DNA of 42,052 bases from Sphingopyxis sp. L1A2A (GCF_005502465.1 NZ_SCOT01000025.1:1-42052), one strand, 5' to 3'. Counted from the stretch's first letter, positions 31,677 through 40,438 are shown. Made by a program: numbers and translations. Notes: generated by a model from the letters alone, not told the origin.

Positions 31677-32372
31677 ATGATCAAAGTCGCCAGTTACAAT
31701 ATGCGCAAGGGCATCGGGCTCGACCGCCGCCGCGATCCCGAGCGGGTGCTGTCGGTGCTCGGCGAACTCGACGCCGACATCGTCGCATTGCAGGAGGCCG
31801 ACCGGCGCTTCGGCACCCGCGCCAGCGCCATCCCGCCGCATATGTTCGACGAGCATAGCGATTATGTTCCGGTCGGGCTGACCGGGCGCCCGCACAGCAT
31901 CGGCTGGCACGGCAATGCGCTGCTGGTCCGCAAGGGGGCAATGATCGAGGAAAGCCACGCGCTGCACCTGCCGACACTTGAACCGCGCGGCGCCGTCGCG
32001 GCGACGATCCGCATCGGCGAGACAAGATTGCGCGTCATCGGCATGCACCTCGATATTTCGGGGCTGCGCCGCCGCCAGCAGGCGCGCGCGATCCTGAACC
32101 ATGTCGCCGAGGGCGAAGCGCTGCCGACGATATTGATGGGCGACTGCAACGAATGGCGCGCGACGGGCGGGTGTCTGCACGATTTCGGCGAGCGGCACCG
32201 GCTGGTCGATACCGGCCACAGTTTCCACAGCCGCCGACCGGTCGCCAAGCTCGACCGCATCTTCGCCTCGCCCGACCTCGAAGCGGTCGATGCCGGGGTG
32301 CATCGCAGCGCGCTGGCGGCGCGGGCGTCGGATCATCTGCCGATCTGGGCACGGTTCAGAGCGGCGGGGTAA
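31677..32372 (+). CDS. Endonuclease/exonuclease/phosphatase-family protein
   Basis: A 231-residue EEP-fold hydrolase without a signal peptide, so cytosolic. Motifs: 'ASYNMRKGIG' (metal Asn), 'ALQEADRRFG' (metal Glu), 'IGMHLDISG', 'MGDCNEWR' (a GDxN variant) and C-terminal 'ASDHLPIWARF'. It is distinct from the lipid-anchored EEP protein at 22939. Relatives often sit beside phospholipase D-type genes; none is present here. The start ATG 31677 lies directly before the fold. Confidence 0.9.
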   Translation: MIKVASYNMRKGIGLDRRRDPERVLSVLGELDADIVALQEADRRFGTRASAIPPHMFDEHSDYVPVGLTGRPHSIGWHGNALLVRKGAMIEESHALHLPTLEPRGAVAATIRIGETRLRVIGMHLDISGLRRRQQARAILNHVAEGEALPTILMGDCNEWRATGGCLHDFGERHRLVDTGHSFHSRRPVAKLDRIFASPDLEAVDAGVHRSALAARASDHLPIWARFRAAG

Positions 32373-32505
32373 TAGCGGCGGGTCTGGACGGCGGCTTTGG
32401 GGTGGGGAGCGGCACTGCCCAATTTATAGGCAATCCTCTGCCTCGCCTGCCCAGAAGACGACCGATTATTCGTCTCATACGCCACAAACCGTCACAAAAT
32501 GTTAA

Positions 32506-32916
<411 letters not shown>

Positions 32917-32933
32917 TGACGAAGGGGGAAACT

Positions 32934-34403
32934 ATGACGTTCGCAAATAAATTTGCGGCGGGCGCCGGGGCCGTTGGCCTGTCGCTGTTCGCCGCGCTGC
33001 CCGTGTGGGCGCAGGACGCCGCAACGGCGGTGGCCGCGCCGGCGGCGCCGGCTGCCGAAGCGGCGGCTCCCGCCGCTTTCGTGCCGACCGCCGAGATGGT
33101 CAACAAGGGCGACGTGGCCTGGATGCTCGTCGCATCGGCGTTGGTGCTGATGATGTCGGTGCCCGCGCTGGCGCTGTTCTATGGCGGGCTTGTCCGCGCC
33201 AAGAATATGCTTTCGGTACTGATGCAGGTGCTGACCATCGTCTGTGTCGCCGCGCTGGTGTGGTTCAGCTGGGGCTATTCGATGGCCTTCACCTCGACCG
33301 GCACGCCCTTCCCGTCGCTGTTCGGTGGGCTCGACAAAGCGTTCCTCGCGGGGGTCGATGTCACGACTTTCGCCGCGACCTTCTCGAACGGGGTGTACCT
33401 CCCCGAATATGTCTTCGTGGTGTTCCAGATGACCTTCGCCTGCATCACGCCGGCGCTAATCGTCGGGGCGTTTGCGGAGCGCGTGAAGTTCACGCCGCTG
33501 ATCATCTTCACCGTGCTGTGGCTGACGCTCGCCTATTTCCCGATCGCGCACATGGTGTGGTACTGGGCCGGCCCGGACTTCCTGCACGCCGCGCCGACCG
33601 ACATGGGCCTGCTGTGGGGCTGGGGTGCGCTCGACTTTGCCGGCGGCACTGTCGTCCACATCAACGCCGGTATTGCCGGCCTGGTCGGCTGCCTCGTGAT
33701 CGGCCCGCGCCTAGGTTACAACACCGAACCGATGCCCCCGCACAATCTGGTCATGACGATGATCGGCGCCTCGTTGCTGTGGATCGGCTGGTTCGGCTTC
33801 AACGCAGGTTCGGGTCTCGAAGCCAATGCCTTCGGCGCGCTGGCTTTCATCAACACGCTCGTCGCCACCGCAGCGGCAGGCGCGACCTGGGCGATCATCG
33901 AGCAGATCATCCACAAGAAGCCCTCGCTGCTGGGCGGGGTTTCGGGTGTCGTCGCCGGTCTGGTCGCGATCACCCCGGCGGCGGGCTTCGCCCACCCCGG
34001 CACCGCGATCCTGCTCGGCGCGGTCGCCTCGCTGGTCTGCTTCTTCTTCGTCACCACGGTGAAAAAGAAGTTCAAATATGACGACTCGCTCGACGTCTTC
34101 GGCATCCACGCCGTCGGCGGCATCATCGGCGCGATCGGCACCGGCTTCGTCGCCAATCCGGCGTGGGGTGGTCAGGGCTGGATCGATTACACCGCGCCCG
34201 TCGCTGTGGCCGGCGAGTTCGACCTGACCGGCCAGGTGATGACGCAGATCTGGGCCGTCGGCACCACCGTGCTGTGGACCGGCGTGGTCAGCTTGGTGCT
34301 GTTCCTCGGCCTCAAATACACCATCGGCCTGCGCCCGTCGAAGGACGTCGAGCAGGAAGGGCTCGACCTCGCAGAGCACGGCGAGCGCGCCTACAATATG
34401 TGA
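32934..34403 (+). CDS. amtB: Ammonium transporter
   Basis: A 489-residue Amt protein. A signal peptide (residues 1-28, ending VWAQ) and an Ala/Pro-rich linker precede eleven membrane helices. Pore features: 'ALFYGGLVRAKN', 'HMVWYWAGPDF', the twin-His positions in 'GGTVVHINAGIAGL' and 'DVFGIHAVGGIIGAIG', and 'GWFGFNAGSG'. It conducts ammonium and is inhibited by unmodified GlnK. ATG 32934 (AAGGGGGA 5-6 bases upstream) is preferred over a start at 32916 that overlaps the glnK stop; both are in frame. Confidence 0.96.
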   Translation: MTFANKFAAGAGAVGLSLFAALPVWAQDAATAVAAPAAPAAEAAAPAAFVPTAEMVNKGDVAWMLVASALVLMMSVPALALFYGGLVRAKNMLSVLMQVLTIVCVAALVWFSWGYSMAFTSTGTPFPSLFGGLDKAFLAGVDVTTFAATFSNGVYLPEYVFVVFQMTFACITPALIVGAFAERVKFTPLIIFTVLWLTLAYFPIAHMVWYWAGPDFLHAAPTDMGLLWGWGALDFAGGTVVHINAGIAGLVGCLVIGPRLGYNTEPMPPHNLVMTMIGASLLWIGWFGFNAGSGLEANAFGALAFINTLVATAAAGATWAIIEQIIHKKPSLLGGVSGVVAGLVAITPAAGFAHPGTAILLGAVASLVCFFFVTTVKKKFKYDDSLDVFGIHAVGGIIGAIGTGFVANPAWGGQGWIDYTAPVAVAGEFDLTGQVMTQIWAVGTTVLWTGVVSLVLFLGLKYTIGLRPSKDVEQEGLDLAEHGERAYNM

Positions 34404-34415
34404 CGAGACAGGATA

Positions 34416-34518
34416 CCCGCCGCCGCACGCTCTTTCTCCTTTCAAACGGCGGCGGCGGGATCCTCACCAGGTTCCTCCTGCGAACCACTGGCCGGGACCG
34501 ATGTCCCGGCCATTTTTT
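34416..34518 (+). ncRNA. Candidate 3'-UTR small RNA downstream of amtB
   Basis: Three consecutive stem-loops: an 11-bp stem (34416-34426 with 34449-34459) whose 22-base loop contains CTTTCTCCTTTC; a 5-bp stem GGTTC/GAACC (34470-34486) whose loop carries CCTCC; and a terminator. Loops rich in CUCC can pair with Shine-Dalgarno sequences, as in alphaproteobacterial anti-SD sRNAs such as the mmgR/SuhB type. Whether this is an independent RNA, a processed 3' end, or only an mRNA tail is not known. Confidence 0.35.
34489..34518 (+). terminator. Rho-independent terminator of glnK-amtB
   Basis: A 10-bp perfect stem TGGCCGGGAC/GTCCCGGCCA (34489-34498 and 34503-34512) with a 4-base loop, followed by six T. 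Confidence 0.92.
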
Positions 34519-34708
34519 GCTTGTGGCCACAACGGCCACGGGCCGGGGTTTTGTCCCCGGCAATTTCCCGACTGTGGCCGCGGTGCAACATGTCGCGGCG
34601 ATTTTTCGCGCAAGATTCATGCGCCATTGCGAAATTGTGACAAAAGGCGCACCTCTCACGGCGCGACGCGGCAACATAGCTGCGCGTTTATTCAGAGAGG
34701 AAATCACC

Positions 34709-37078
34709 ATGCATGCTCGCACTATGCTGCTGGCCGGGCTTTCGACGCTCGCGCTGGCTACTATTGCCACGCCCGCCGCTGCCCAGGATGCCGGCGCCGC
34801 CGAAGACGACAGCAACATCATCATCGTCACCGCGACCAAGCGCGACGCCAATCTTCAGGACATTCCCTTCTCGATCAACGCCCAGACGGCCGAGGATATT
34901 CAGAAATCGGGCGCCGTGACGCTGGAAGACCTGTCGCGCAATGTTGCGGGGCTGTCGGTCCAGAACCTCGGGCCAGGGCAGAGCCAGGTGTCGGTGCGCG
35001 GCGTGTCCGCCGGCCAGGTCGTCCGCGACCAGCCCGGCGTCAAGGAACAGGTCGGGGTCTATTTTGACGAAAGCGTCATCTCGCTCTCGCTCTTCACCCC
35101 CGATGTCGACCTCTACGACCTCAACCGCGTCGAAACGCTGCGCGGGCCGCAGGGCACGTTGTTCGGCTCGGGGTCGGTCGGTGGGACGATCCGCTACATC
35201 ACCAACCAGCCGAAAATCGGGGTGATGGAGGGCAGCGTCGAGGCGAACCTCAACCTCGTCGACGGCGACGACATCGGCGGCCATCTGAAGGGCGCGGTCA
35301 ATATCCCGATGGGCGACAAGGCGGCGCTGCGCGCGGTCGGCTATTACACGCGCTACGGCGGCTTCATCAACGCGGTCGGCCCGGCGGGCGGCGACGACGT
35401 CAACAGCGGCGAACGCTATGGCGGGCGCATCGCGGTGACCTTTGAGCCGGTTGATGATGTCACCATCACCCCGCGCGTCGTCTATCAGAAGGTGACCGCC
35501 GACGGCTTCAACCGCCAAGACATCTACAATCTCTATGGCAACCGCTTCACCACGACACGGCCGCAGGTGATCTACGACGAGCGTGAGCAATATCTGCTGC
35601 TGCGCGAGGGTTTCCAGGACGAGACGCTGATCGCCGACCTGGTGATGAACGCCAAGCTCGACGGCGTGTCGGTCACCTCGGTGACCAGCTATACCAATCG
35701 CGACATCCTCGTCAGCCGCGACGCGAGCGCGCTCACCGGGTCGGTCTCGGTCGATCTCGGCTTCCCGGCCGCGGGCGTGCTGCTGCCGTCGAACCTCGTT
35801 GACACCACCGACCTCAAGACCTTCACGCAGGAAATCCGCCTCGCGTCGGACTATGACGGCGCTTTCCAGTGGGTGTTCGGTGGCTTCTATTCGAGTGCCG
35901 ACCGCTTCTATCGCCAGCGTCTGCCCACCCCGGGCTACGACGTTTTCACCGACGCCAGGTTCGGAGCGGGCACCGCGGTGGCGACCGCCAACGGCTTTCC
36001 CGCCAATTCGCCGTACAACGCCGACCTGCCCTATAATATCAAGCAGCTCGCGATCTTCGGCGAAGGCACTTATTCAATCACGGACGCCTTCGACGTCACT
36101 GTGGGCGGCCGCTATTACGACTTCGTCGAGACGCGGCGCTTCGTCACCGGCGGGCTCTTCTCGAACCTCGACAACCGCCGCGACAAGACGCGCTCGAACG
36201 GCGTCAGCCCGCGCGTGCTGCTGAGCTACGACGTCAGCGAGAATGTCAGCATCAACGCCCAAGCGTCGAAGGGCTTCCGCCTCGGCGGGGTCAATGATCC
36301 GCTCAACCTGCCGCTCTGCACCCCCGCCGACGCGGCGCTGTTCGGCGGCTTCCAGGACTATGATGACGAGACGCTGTGGAACTATGAGGTCGGGGTGAAA
36401 TCGCAAGGCCGCGGTTTCACCTTCAACGCCGCAGGTTTCTATAACGACATCCGCAACCTGCAGGTGACCCTCGACGCCGGCAGCTGTTCGTCGCGCATCG
36501 TCTTCAACGTCGACAAAGCCCATTCGATGGGAGTCGAATTCGAACTCGGGCTGTCGCCGGCCGACGGGCTCGATTTCAACCTGTCGGGCAGCCTGATCGA
36601 GGCGGAATTCGACACCACCTTGCCGGGTGTGCTCGCCACCGCGACGGGGATTCGCGAGGGCAACCGCCTGCCGTCGGTGCCGAAATTCCAGCTATCGGCG
36701 TCGGGCAGCTATGAATGGCCGATCGGCGACGCCGCGAACATGTATGTCGCGGCATCGGTGCAGCATGTCGGCACCCGCTTTACCCAGCCCGCCGACCAGG
36801 AAAACAACCCGCGCACCTTTGTCCACGGCCTGCCGTTCGGCGGCGCCCCGGCGGGTTCATCGACGACGGTCGACCTGCAATTGCCCGACTATCAGCTGGT
36901 CAATCTCAGCGCCGGGGTCGACTTCGACAACGGCCTGTCGCTGATCGCCTATGTCAACAATGTCTTCGACGAAAACGCCCTGCTGTCGTTCGATCGTGAA
37001 CGCGGCGGCCGGGCGCGGCTCGGCTATACCGTCGGTCAGCCGCGCACCTTTGGCATTACCGCGCGCAAGACGTTCTAA
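34709..37078 (+). CDS. TonB-dependent receptor
   Basis: A 789-residue outer-membrane receptor. Signal peptide 1-26 (ATPAAAQD), a TonB-box-like region (NIIIVTATKR) with the plug start 'QDIPFSINAQTAEDIQKSGA', 'VETLRGPQGTLFGSGSVGGTIRYIT' of the plug domain, and a long beta-barrel ending in ...PRTFGITARKTF with a C-terminal Phe. The plug and barrel are of the sphingomonad 'iron complex/uptake' type with broad substrates; the ligand cannot be read from sequence. ATG 34709 has AGAGAGGAA at 7 bases. It is monocistronic between amtB and a strong terminator. Confidence 0.95.
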   Translation: MHARTMLLAGLSTLALATIATPAAAQDAGAAEDDSNIIIVTATKRDANLQDIPFSINAQTAEDIQKSGAVTLEDLSRNVAGLSVQNLGPGQSQVSVRGVSAGQVVRDQPGVKEQVGVYFDESVISLSLFTPDVDLYDLNRVETLRGPQGTLFGSGSVGGTIRYITNQPKIGVMEGSVEANLNLVDGDDIGGHLKGAVNIPMGDKAALRAVGYYTRYGGFINAVGPAGGDDVNSGERYGGRIAVTFEPVDDVTITPRVVYQKVTADGFNRQDIYNLYGNRFTTTRPQVIYDEREQYLLLREGFQDETLIADLVMNAKLDGVSVTSVTSYTNRDILVSRDASALTGSVSVDLGFPAAGVLLPSNLVDTTDLKTFTQEIRLASDYDGAFQWVFGGFYSSADRFYRQRLPTPGYDVFTDARFGAGTAVATANGFPANSPYNADLPYNIKQLAIFGEGTYSITDAFDVTVGGRYYDFVETRRFVTGGLFSNLDNRRDKTRSNGVSPRVLLSYDVSENVSINAQASKGFRLGGVNDPLNLPLCTPADAALFGGFQDYDDETLWNYEVGVKSQGRGFTFNAAGFYNDIRNLQVTLDAGSCSSRIVFNVDKAHSMGVEFELGLSPADGLDFNLSGSLIEAEFDTTLPGVLATATGIREGNRLPSVPKFQLSASGSYEWPIGDAANMYVAASVQHVGTRFTQPADQENNPRTFVHGLPFGGAPAGSSTTVDLQLPDYQLVNLSAGVDFDNGLSLIAYVNNVFDENALLSFDRERGGRARLGYTVGQPRTFGITARKTF

Positions 37079-37082
37079 GACG

Positions 37083-37120
37083 AAAAAGGGGCCGGTTCGG
37101 GTGCGAACCGGCCCCTTTTT
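37083..37120 (+). terminator. Rho-independent terminator of the TonB receptor gene
   Basis: A 17-bp perfect stem (37083-37099 with 37104-37120) around a 4-base loop. The A-rich left base and T-rich right base make it able to work in both directions. Confidence 0.93.
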
Positions 37121-37308
37121 GCTGCGCGCTGCACTGCACAATATTTAGGCAGCGCTGCCGCGCATTTAGGCCTTCCCAACATGACATTAATATGGCATTC
37201 ATTGCGTCAACAGTTTCAGGAGGGGAGAGCCTGAAAGGCTGGGCCGGGACGCAAGTCCCGGCCCTCTTTTTTGCCCGCCGTCCAGGCTACCCCGGAAAAC
37301 GCCTGATT
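37121..37308. other. Spacer between TonB receptor and the leftward 37.3 kb gene
   Basis: No protein gene. It contains the palindrome GGCAGCGCTGCC (37148-37159), a repeated ATTTAGGC (37143 and 37164), an AT-rich patch (37182-37192), and the hairpin plus terminator listed as a candidate small RNA. Confidence 0.6.
37200..37272 (+). ncRNA. Candidate small RNA with SD-like loop and terminator
   Basis: A 7-bp stem TTTCAGG/CCTGAAA (37214-37220 and 37230-37236) exposes the loop AGGGGAGAG. Five bases later a terminator follows: GGGCCGGGAC/GTCCCGGCCC (37241-37250 and 37255-37264), then TCTTTTTT. The preceding gene already has its own terminator, so a second one with no open reading frame before it implies an independent short transcript. 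A promoter is plausible near ATTAATATGG (37186-37195) but unproven. The start coordinate is approximate. Confidence 0.45.
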
Positions 37309-37830
37309 TCAGGATGTTCGATGAAGTCGCAGCGTTGCAAAGACGCGCCAGCTGCCATCATCCTGCAACACCGAATCGCTGACCAGCAGCCGATCGGGCG
37401 CTTCGAGAACATAGGTTGAGCGGCCGATTTCAACATCGGCGCTGCCCCAGAAATTGATCCATTCCGAAACAGTCAGCCGCCCGCCGATCGGGCGTGTGCG
37501 GCCAGTGCTGTCGGTCCAGCTGCCGCGCACCCGGCCCTTGCCGTCGACGCGGTAAATCGCCTCCGCCGCATAGGCGATCGGCGGCGCTCCCGATACCGCC
37601 AGCCGATAGGCGAGCGCCGTCGCACTGCCATCGGGCGCCGCGACGATCACCAGCGTCGCGGTGGCGGCTTTGCCGAACGCGGTCCCCTCGCCATTCCAGC
37701 TTCCGTGCCACGCGGCGAGCGACGGCGCGGGCGCTGCGATCCCCGGCGTGGGGGCGGCGGGCACCGGCTCGTCAGCGGCAGCCGGGGACGCGATCGCCAG
37801 CAGCGCCGCCATCGCCCACCGCGCCGTCAT
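37309..37830 (-). CDS. Exported protein of unknown function
   Basis: A 173-residue protein with signal peptide 1-19 (AALLAIASPAAADE), an Ala/Pro linker, and a beta-rich domain starting 'LAAWHGSWNGEGTAFGKAATATLVIV', then 'GRVRGSWTDSTGRTRPIGGRLTV'. The pattern of alternating strands and Trp/Gly turns resembles lipocalin-like or DUF-type exported domains, not assigned. The ATG 37830 overlaps the VOC gene stop (ATGA), so both belong to one operon. Confidence 0.82.
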   Translation of the reverse strand: MTARWAMAALLAIASPAAADEPVPAAPTPGIAAPAPSLAAWHGSWNGEGTAFGKAATATLVIVAAPDGSATALAYRLAVSGAPPIAYAAEAIYRVDGKGRVRGSWTDSTGRTRPIGGRLTVSEWINFWGSADVEIGRSTYVLEAPDRLLVSDSVLQDDGSWRVFATLRLHRTS

Positions 37831-38201
37831 GCCGCCATTTCTGACCGCGAAAACATGAAGCTATTACCGTCGGGGTCATAAAAGGTGATGAGCTTCACCA
37901 GCCCCGGGATATGCCGGATATCGCCGTCCTGCCGCACCCCCTCGGCATCGAGATGCGCCTTGGCCGCATCGATGTCGGCGACCTCGAACACATTGGTCGC
38001 ACCGCCGCCCTGCACGACCGTCTCGACCTCGCTCAGCCCGATATTGACCCCCGCCATCGGGCTCGCCAGCTCGCACCAGCCGATCTCGTCGGCGCGGTAG
38101 AGCAATTTGCAGTGCATCACCCGCTCGTACCAGGCGATCGCCGCGGTCATGTCGGTCACCCCCATCGAACAGGTGAGTTCGGATCCGATTTCGAGTGTCA
38201 T
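37827..38201 (-). CDS. VOC (glyoxalase/bleomycin resistance) family protein
   Basis: A 124-residue VOC protein. Two beta-alpha-beta-beta-beta modules: 'MGVTDMTAAIAWYERVMHCKLLYR' and 'NVFEVADIDAAKAHLDAEGV...KLITFYDPDGNSFMF'. The metal-ligand-type C-terminal 'DPDGNSFMF' pattern is present. Substrate unknown; such proteins act as small-molecule lyases or binding proteins. It is divergent from an HxlR-like regulator and precedes an exported protein in the same operon. Confidence 0.9.
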   Translation of the reverse strand: MTLEIGSELTCSMGVTDMTAAIAWYERVMHCKLLYRADEIGWCELASPMAGVNIGLSEVETVVQGGGATNVFEVADIDAAKAHLDAEGVRQDGDIRHIPGLVKLITFYDPDGNSFMFSRSEMAA

Positions 38202-38262
38202 ATCATTCCTCCCAAAACCAACGCGCTTGCGCCAATGGTCCGGTTTGTATAGTTACTTGCAA
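38202..38262. promoter_or_regulatory. VOC / HxlR-like divergent promoter region
   Basis: A 61-base spacer. The string TTTGTATAGTTACTTGCAAA (38244-38263) is an imperfect dyad (TTTG...CAAA outer ends) of the TATAGTTACTT type that I associate with HxlR-family sites. The regulator's ATG lies at its right end, so binding would repress its own gene and act on the VOC gene. Confidence 0.5.
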
Positions 38263-38802
38263 ATGCCGTCAAGCGTACCCGATCCGCTGCTTGTCCAGCT
38301 CGGCAGCCACCGCTGGCTGGTGCCGCTGCTCGCCGATCTGGCGGCGCATCGCGGCGCGCGCTTTGTCGAACTGATCCCCCGGCTGGCGCTGCCGCGCGAC
38401 AGCCTGACGCGCACGCTGGAAGCCGCGGCGACGATCGGCTGGGTGCGGCGCAACCCCGGTCACGGCCACCCACTGCGCCCCGAATATATTCTGACCGAGG
38501 CCGGCGAAGTCGCCGCCGCGCGCGCCGCGACGATCGCCGCGGCGCAAGGCGCGGTCGGCCTGCCGCCGGGCGCCGCAACGCGGTGGGGATTGCCGCTGGT
38601 CGCCGGGATCGGCAGCGGGCACGACCGCTTCAACGCCCTGTCGCGCCTGCTCGCCCCCGCCACCCCGCGGGCGCTGTCGCAGGGGCTGGCGGCGCTGGGG
38701 GCGCATGGATTGGTGCGGCGCGATGTGCTCGATAGCAGGCCGCCGACGAGCCGGTATGGCCTGACGCAGAGCGGGCGCTTGCTGGCCGAGGCTTGTTTCT
38801 GA
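38263..38802 (+). CDS. Winged-helix regulator with two HxlR-like domains
   Basis: A 179-residue protein. The first HxlR-like unit spans about 8-88 (LVQLGSHRWLVPLLADLAAH ... 'LTRTLEAAATIGWVRRNPGHG ... EYILTEAGEVAAA'). A second, diverged unit spans about 110-179 ('GHDRFNALSRLLAPATPRALSQGLAALGAHGLVRRD ... RYGLTQSGRLLAEACF'). Tandem HxlR halves in one chain would let a monomer mimic the usual dimer. ATG 38263 is chosen over 38107 because the upstream frame overlaps the divergent VOC gene. Likely regulates the VOC operon. Confidence 0.75.
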   Translation: MPSSVPDPLLVQLGSHRWLVPLLADLAAHRGARFVELIPRLALPRDSLTRTLEAAATIGWVRRNPGHGHPLRPEYILTEAGEVAAARAATIAAAQGAVGLPPGAATRWGLPLVAGIGSGHDRFNALSRLLAPATPRALSQGLAALGAHGLVRRDVLDSRPPTSRYGLTQSGRLLAEACF

Positions 38803-38805
38803 ATC

Positions 38806-38835
38806 TCGTCATCCCGGCGAAGGCCGGGATGACGA
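38806..38835. terminator. Bidirectional hairpin between convergent genes
   Basis: TCGTCATCCCGGC (38806-38818) and GCCGGGATGACGA (38823-38835) form a perfect 13-bp stem with a GAAG tetraloop, directly between the convergent regulator and GMC oxidoreductase genes. The GTCATCCCGGC unit resembles a common dispersed repeat. Confidence 0.8.
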
Positions 38836-38842
38836 TAAAGAG

Positions 38843-40438
38843 TCAGGCCAAAGCCGCCCGCACAAAATCCGCCGCGCGTTCGCCGATCATGATGCTCGGC
38901 GCATTGGTGTTGCCCGACACCAGCCGCGGCATGATGCTGGCATCGGCAACCCACAGCCCGTCGATGCCGTTGAGCTTCAGCGTCGGATCGACCACCGCAT
39001 CGGCATCGCTCCCCATTCGGCAGGTGCCGACGGGGTGATAAACGGTGTCGGCGCGGCTGCGGATCAGCGTGTCGAGCGCGGCATCATCGTCCAGATCGAC
39101 CGGATGCCGATCGCTTCCCGCATAATCCGCCAGCGGCGGCGCGGCGACGATGCGGTGCATCATCCGCACCCCTGCCCGCAGCGTCGCGATGTCGCGGTCA
39201 TCGGTCAGGAACCCCGGATCGATCGCGGGCGGCGCCGCCGCGTCGCTCGACGCCAGCCGCACCGTACCGCGGCTTTCGGGGCGCAGCACGCAGGCATGAC
39301 ACGAAAAGCCATGGCCCTTGACCTTGGTCCGCCCATGATCCTCGAGCATCGCGGGAACGAAGTGATATTGGATGTCGGGCGCGGGCAAATCGGGTCGCGA
39401 TTTCCAGAAGCCGCCCGCTTCGGCAAAACAGGTCGTCATGATCCCGGTGCGTCTGGTGCGATGTTCGAAGATCGCCTGCACCATCCGCCACGTGCCCGCG
39501 AGGCTGTCGCCGAGCGGATCGCCCGAGCGCGTTTCCCAGCTCGACACATAGTCGATATGGTCCTGTAGATTGTCGCCGACCGCAGCGCGGTCGAGGGCGA
39601 CGTTGATCCCCATGTCCTGCAAATGCGAACCCGAACCAATCCCCGATAGCTGAAGGATCTGCGGCGACCCGAACGCCCCCGCCGACAGCACCACGCCGCC
39701 GCGCGCGCGCAGCGTCTCACGCTGCGATCCGCGGCGGATCACCACCCCGGTGGCGCGCCCATCCTCGACCAAGATCTTTTCAACCAACGCCTTCGTGCGA
39801 ATGTCGAGGTTCGCGCGCCCGCGCAGCGGCTCGACATAGGCGCGCGCCGCCGACCAGCGTTCGCCCGCTTTCTGGGTCACCTGATAGAGCCCGAAGCCTT
39901 CATTGTTCGGGCCGTTGAAATCGCTCGTGCGCGGCAGTTGCATCGCCGCGGCACTCTCGACAAAACGACGGCTCGTCACATTGGGCCAACGCTGGTCCAT
40001 GACGTTGAGCGGCCCGTCGCCGCCATGATAGGCGTCACCGCCGCGCTCATTGCCCTCGCTGCGCTTGAAGTAGGGCAGCACATCGGCATAGCTCCACCCC
40101 GTCGCGCCGAGCGCCGCCCATTGGTCGTAGTCGAATTGGTGGCCGCGGATATAGACCATCGCGTTGATCGCACTCGACCCGCCGAGACCGCGCCCGCGCG
40201 GCTGATATCCGGTGCGCCCGTTCAGTCCCTTTTGCGGCACGGTGTCATAACGATAGTTCGACGATTGCGGGATGAAGGGCATGAACCCCGGCGTCTTGAC
40301 CCGCATCGTATCATTGGTCCCGCCCGCCTCGATCAGGCACACCGTCCGCGTCCCATCCTCGGCCAGCCTTCCCGCCGCCGCGCTCCCCGCGCTGCCGCCG
40401 CCGATAACGATGATATCGAACTGATCCCCAACACTCAT
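38843..40438 (-). CDS. GMC family oxidoreductase (choline dehydrogenase-like)
   Basis: A 531-residue flavoprotein. FAD fold VIGGGSAGS at 11-19, 'EAGG' near 39, GMC signature 1 'RGRGLGGSSAINAMVYIRGH' (about 81-100), and the C-terminal catalytic block 'HPVGTCRMG' (His) with 'RLVSGNTNAPSIMIGERAAD' (Asn). It oxidises alcohols, in related enzymes choline or aliphatic alcohols; the substrate is unknown. ATG 40438 has GAGGGGAG at 8 bases; an earlier in-frame start at 40474 lacks support. Bases 39255-39367 of this gene are repeated exactly at the right end of the window. Confidence 0.93.
   Translation of the reverse strand: MSVGDQFDIIVIGGGSAGSAAAGRLAEDGTRTVCLIEAGGTNDTMRVKTPGFMPFIPQSSNYRYDTVPQKGLNGRTGYQPRGRGLGGSSAINAMVYIRGHQFDYDQWAALGATGWSYADVLPYFKRSEGNERGGDAYHGGDGPLNVMDQRWPNVTSRRFVESAAAMQLPRTSDFNGPNNEGFGLYQVTQKAGERWSAARAYVEPLRGRANLDIRTKALVEKILVEDGRATGVVIRRGSQRETLRARGGVVLSAGAFGSPQILQLSGIGSGSHLQDMGINVALDRAAVGDNLQDHIDYVSSWETRSGDPLGDSLAGTWRMVQAIFEHRTRRTGIMTTCFAEAGGFWKSRPDLPAPDIQYHFVPAMLEDHGRTKVKGHGFSCHACVLRPESRGTVRLASSDAAAPPAIDPGFLTDDRDIATLRAGVRMMHRIVAAPPLADYAGSDRHPVDLDDDAALDTLIRSRADTVYHPVGTCRMGSDADAVVDPTLKLNGIDGLWVADASIMPRLVSGNTNAPSIMIGERAADFVRAALA
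39255..39367 (+). repeat. 113-bp direct repeat, copy inside GMC gene
   Basis: This stretch is identical, base for base, to 41940-42052 at the right edge. It encodes, on the minus strand, the part of the GMC enzyme from HYHFV-type residues through 'SCHACVLRPESRGTVRL'. This copy sits in an intact gene, so it is the likely original. Confidence 0.9.

Larger units (their letters stand above)
34404..34708. other. amtB-TonB receptor intergenic region, hairpin-rich
   Basis: No gene is visible in 305 bases. It holds five hairpins in the first 160 bases, including the amtB terminator, then the promoter and leader of the TonB receptor. The receptor's ribosome site is AGAGAGGAA at about 34694-34702. The first two hairpins are listed separately as a possible sRNA; others are GTGGCC-ACAAC-GGCCAC (34523-34539) and GCCGGGG-TTTTGT-CCCCGGC (34542-34561). 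Confidence 0.7.

Noticed and set aside
22939..32372. The two EEP-family genes as a duplicated pair
   Set aside because: They share only fold-level motifs; one is a lipoprotein and the other cytosolic, with different lengths and a GDFN versus GDCN motif.
37192..37419. A 75-codon plus-strand frame starting MAFIASTVSGGESL
   Set aside because: It runs through a strong terminator and then antisense to the 37.3-kb gene; no ribosome site and no coding character.
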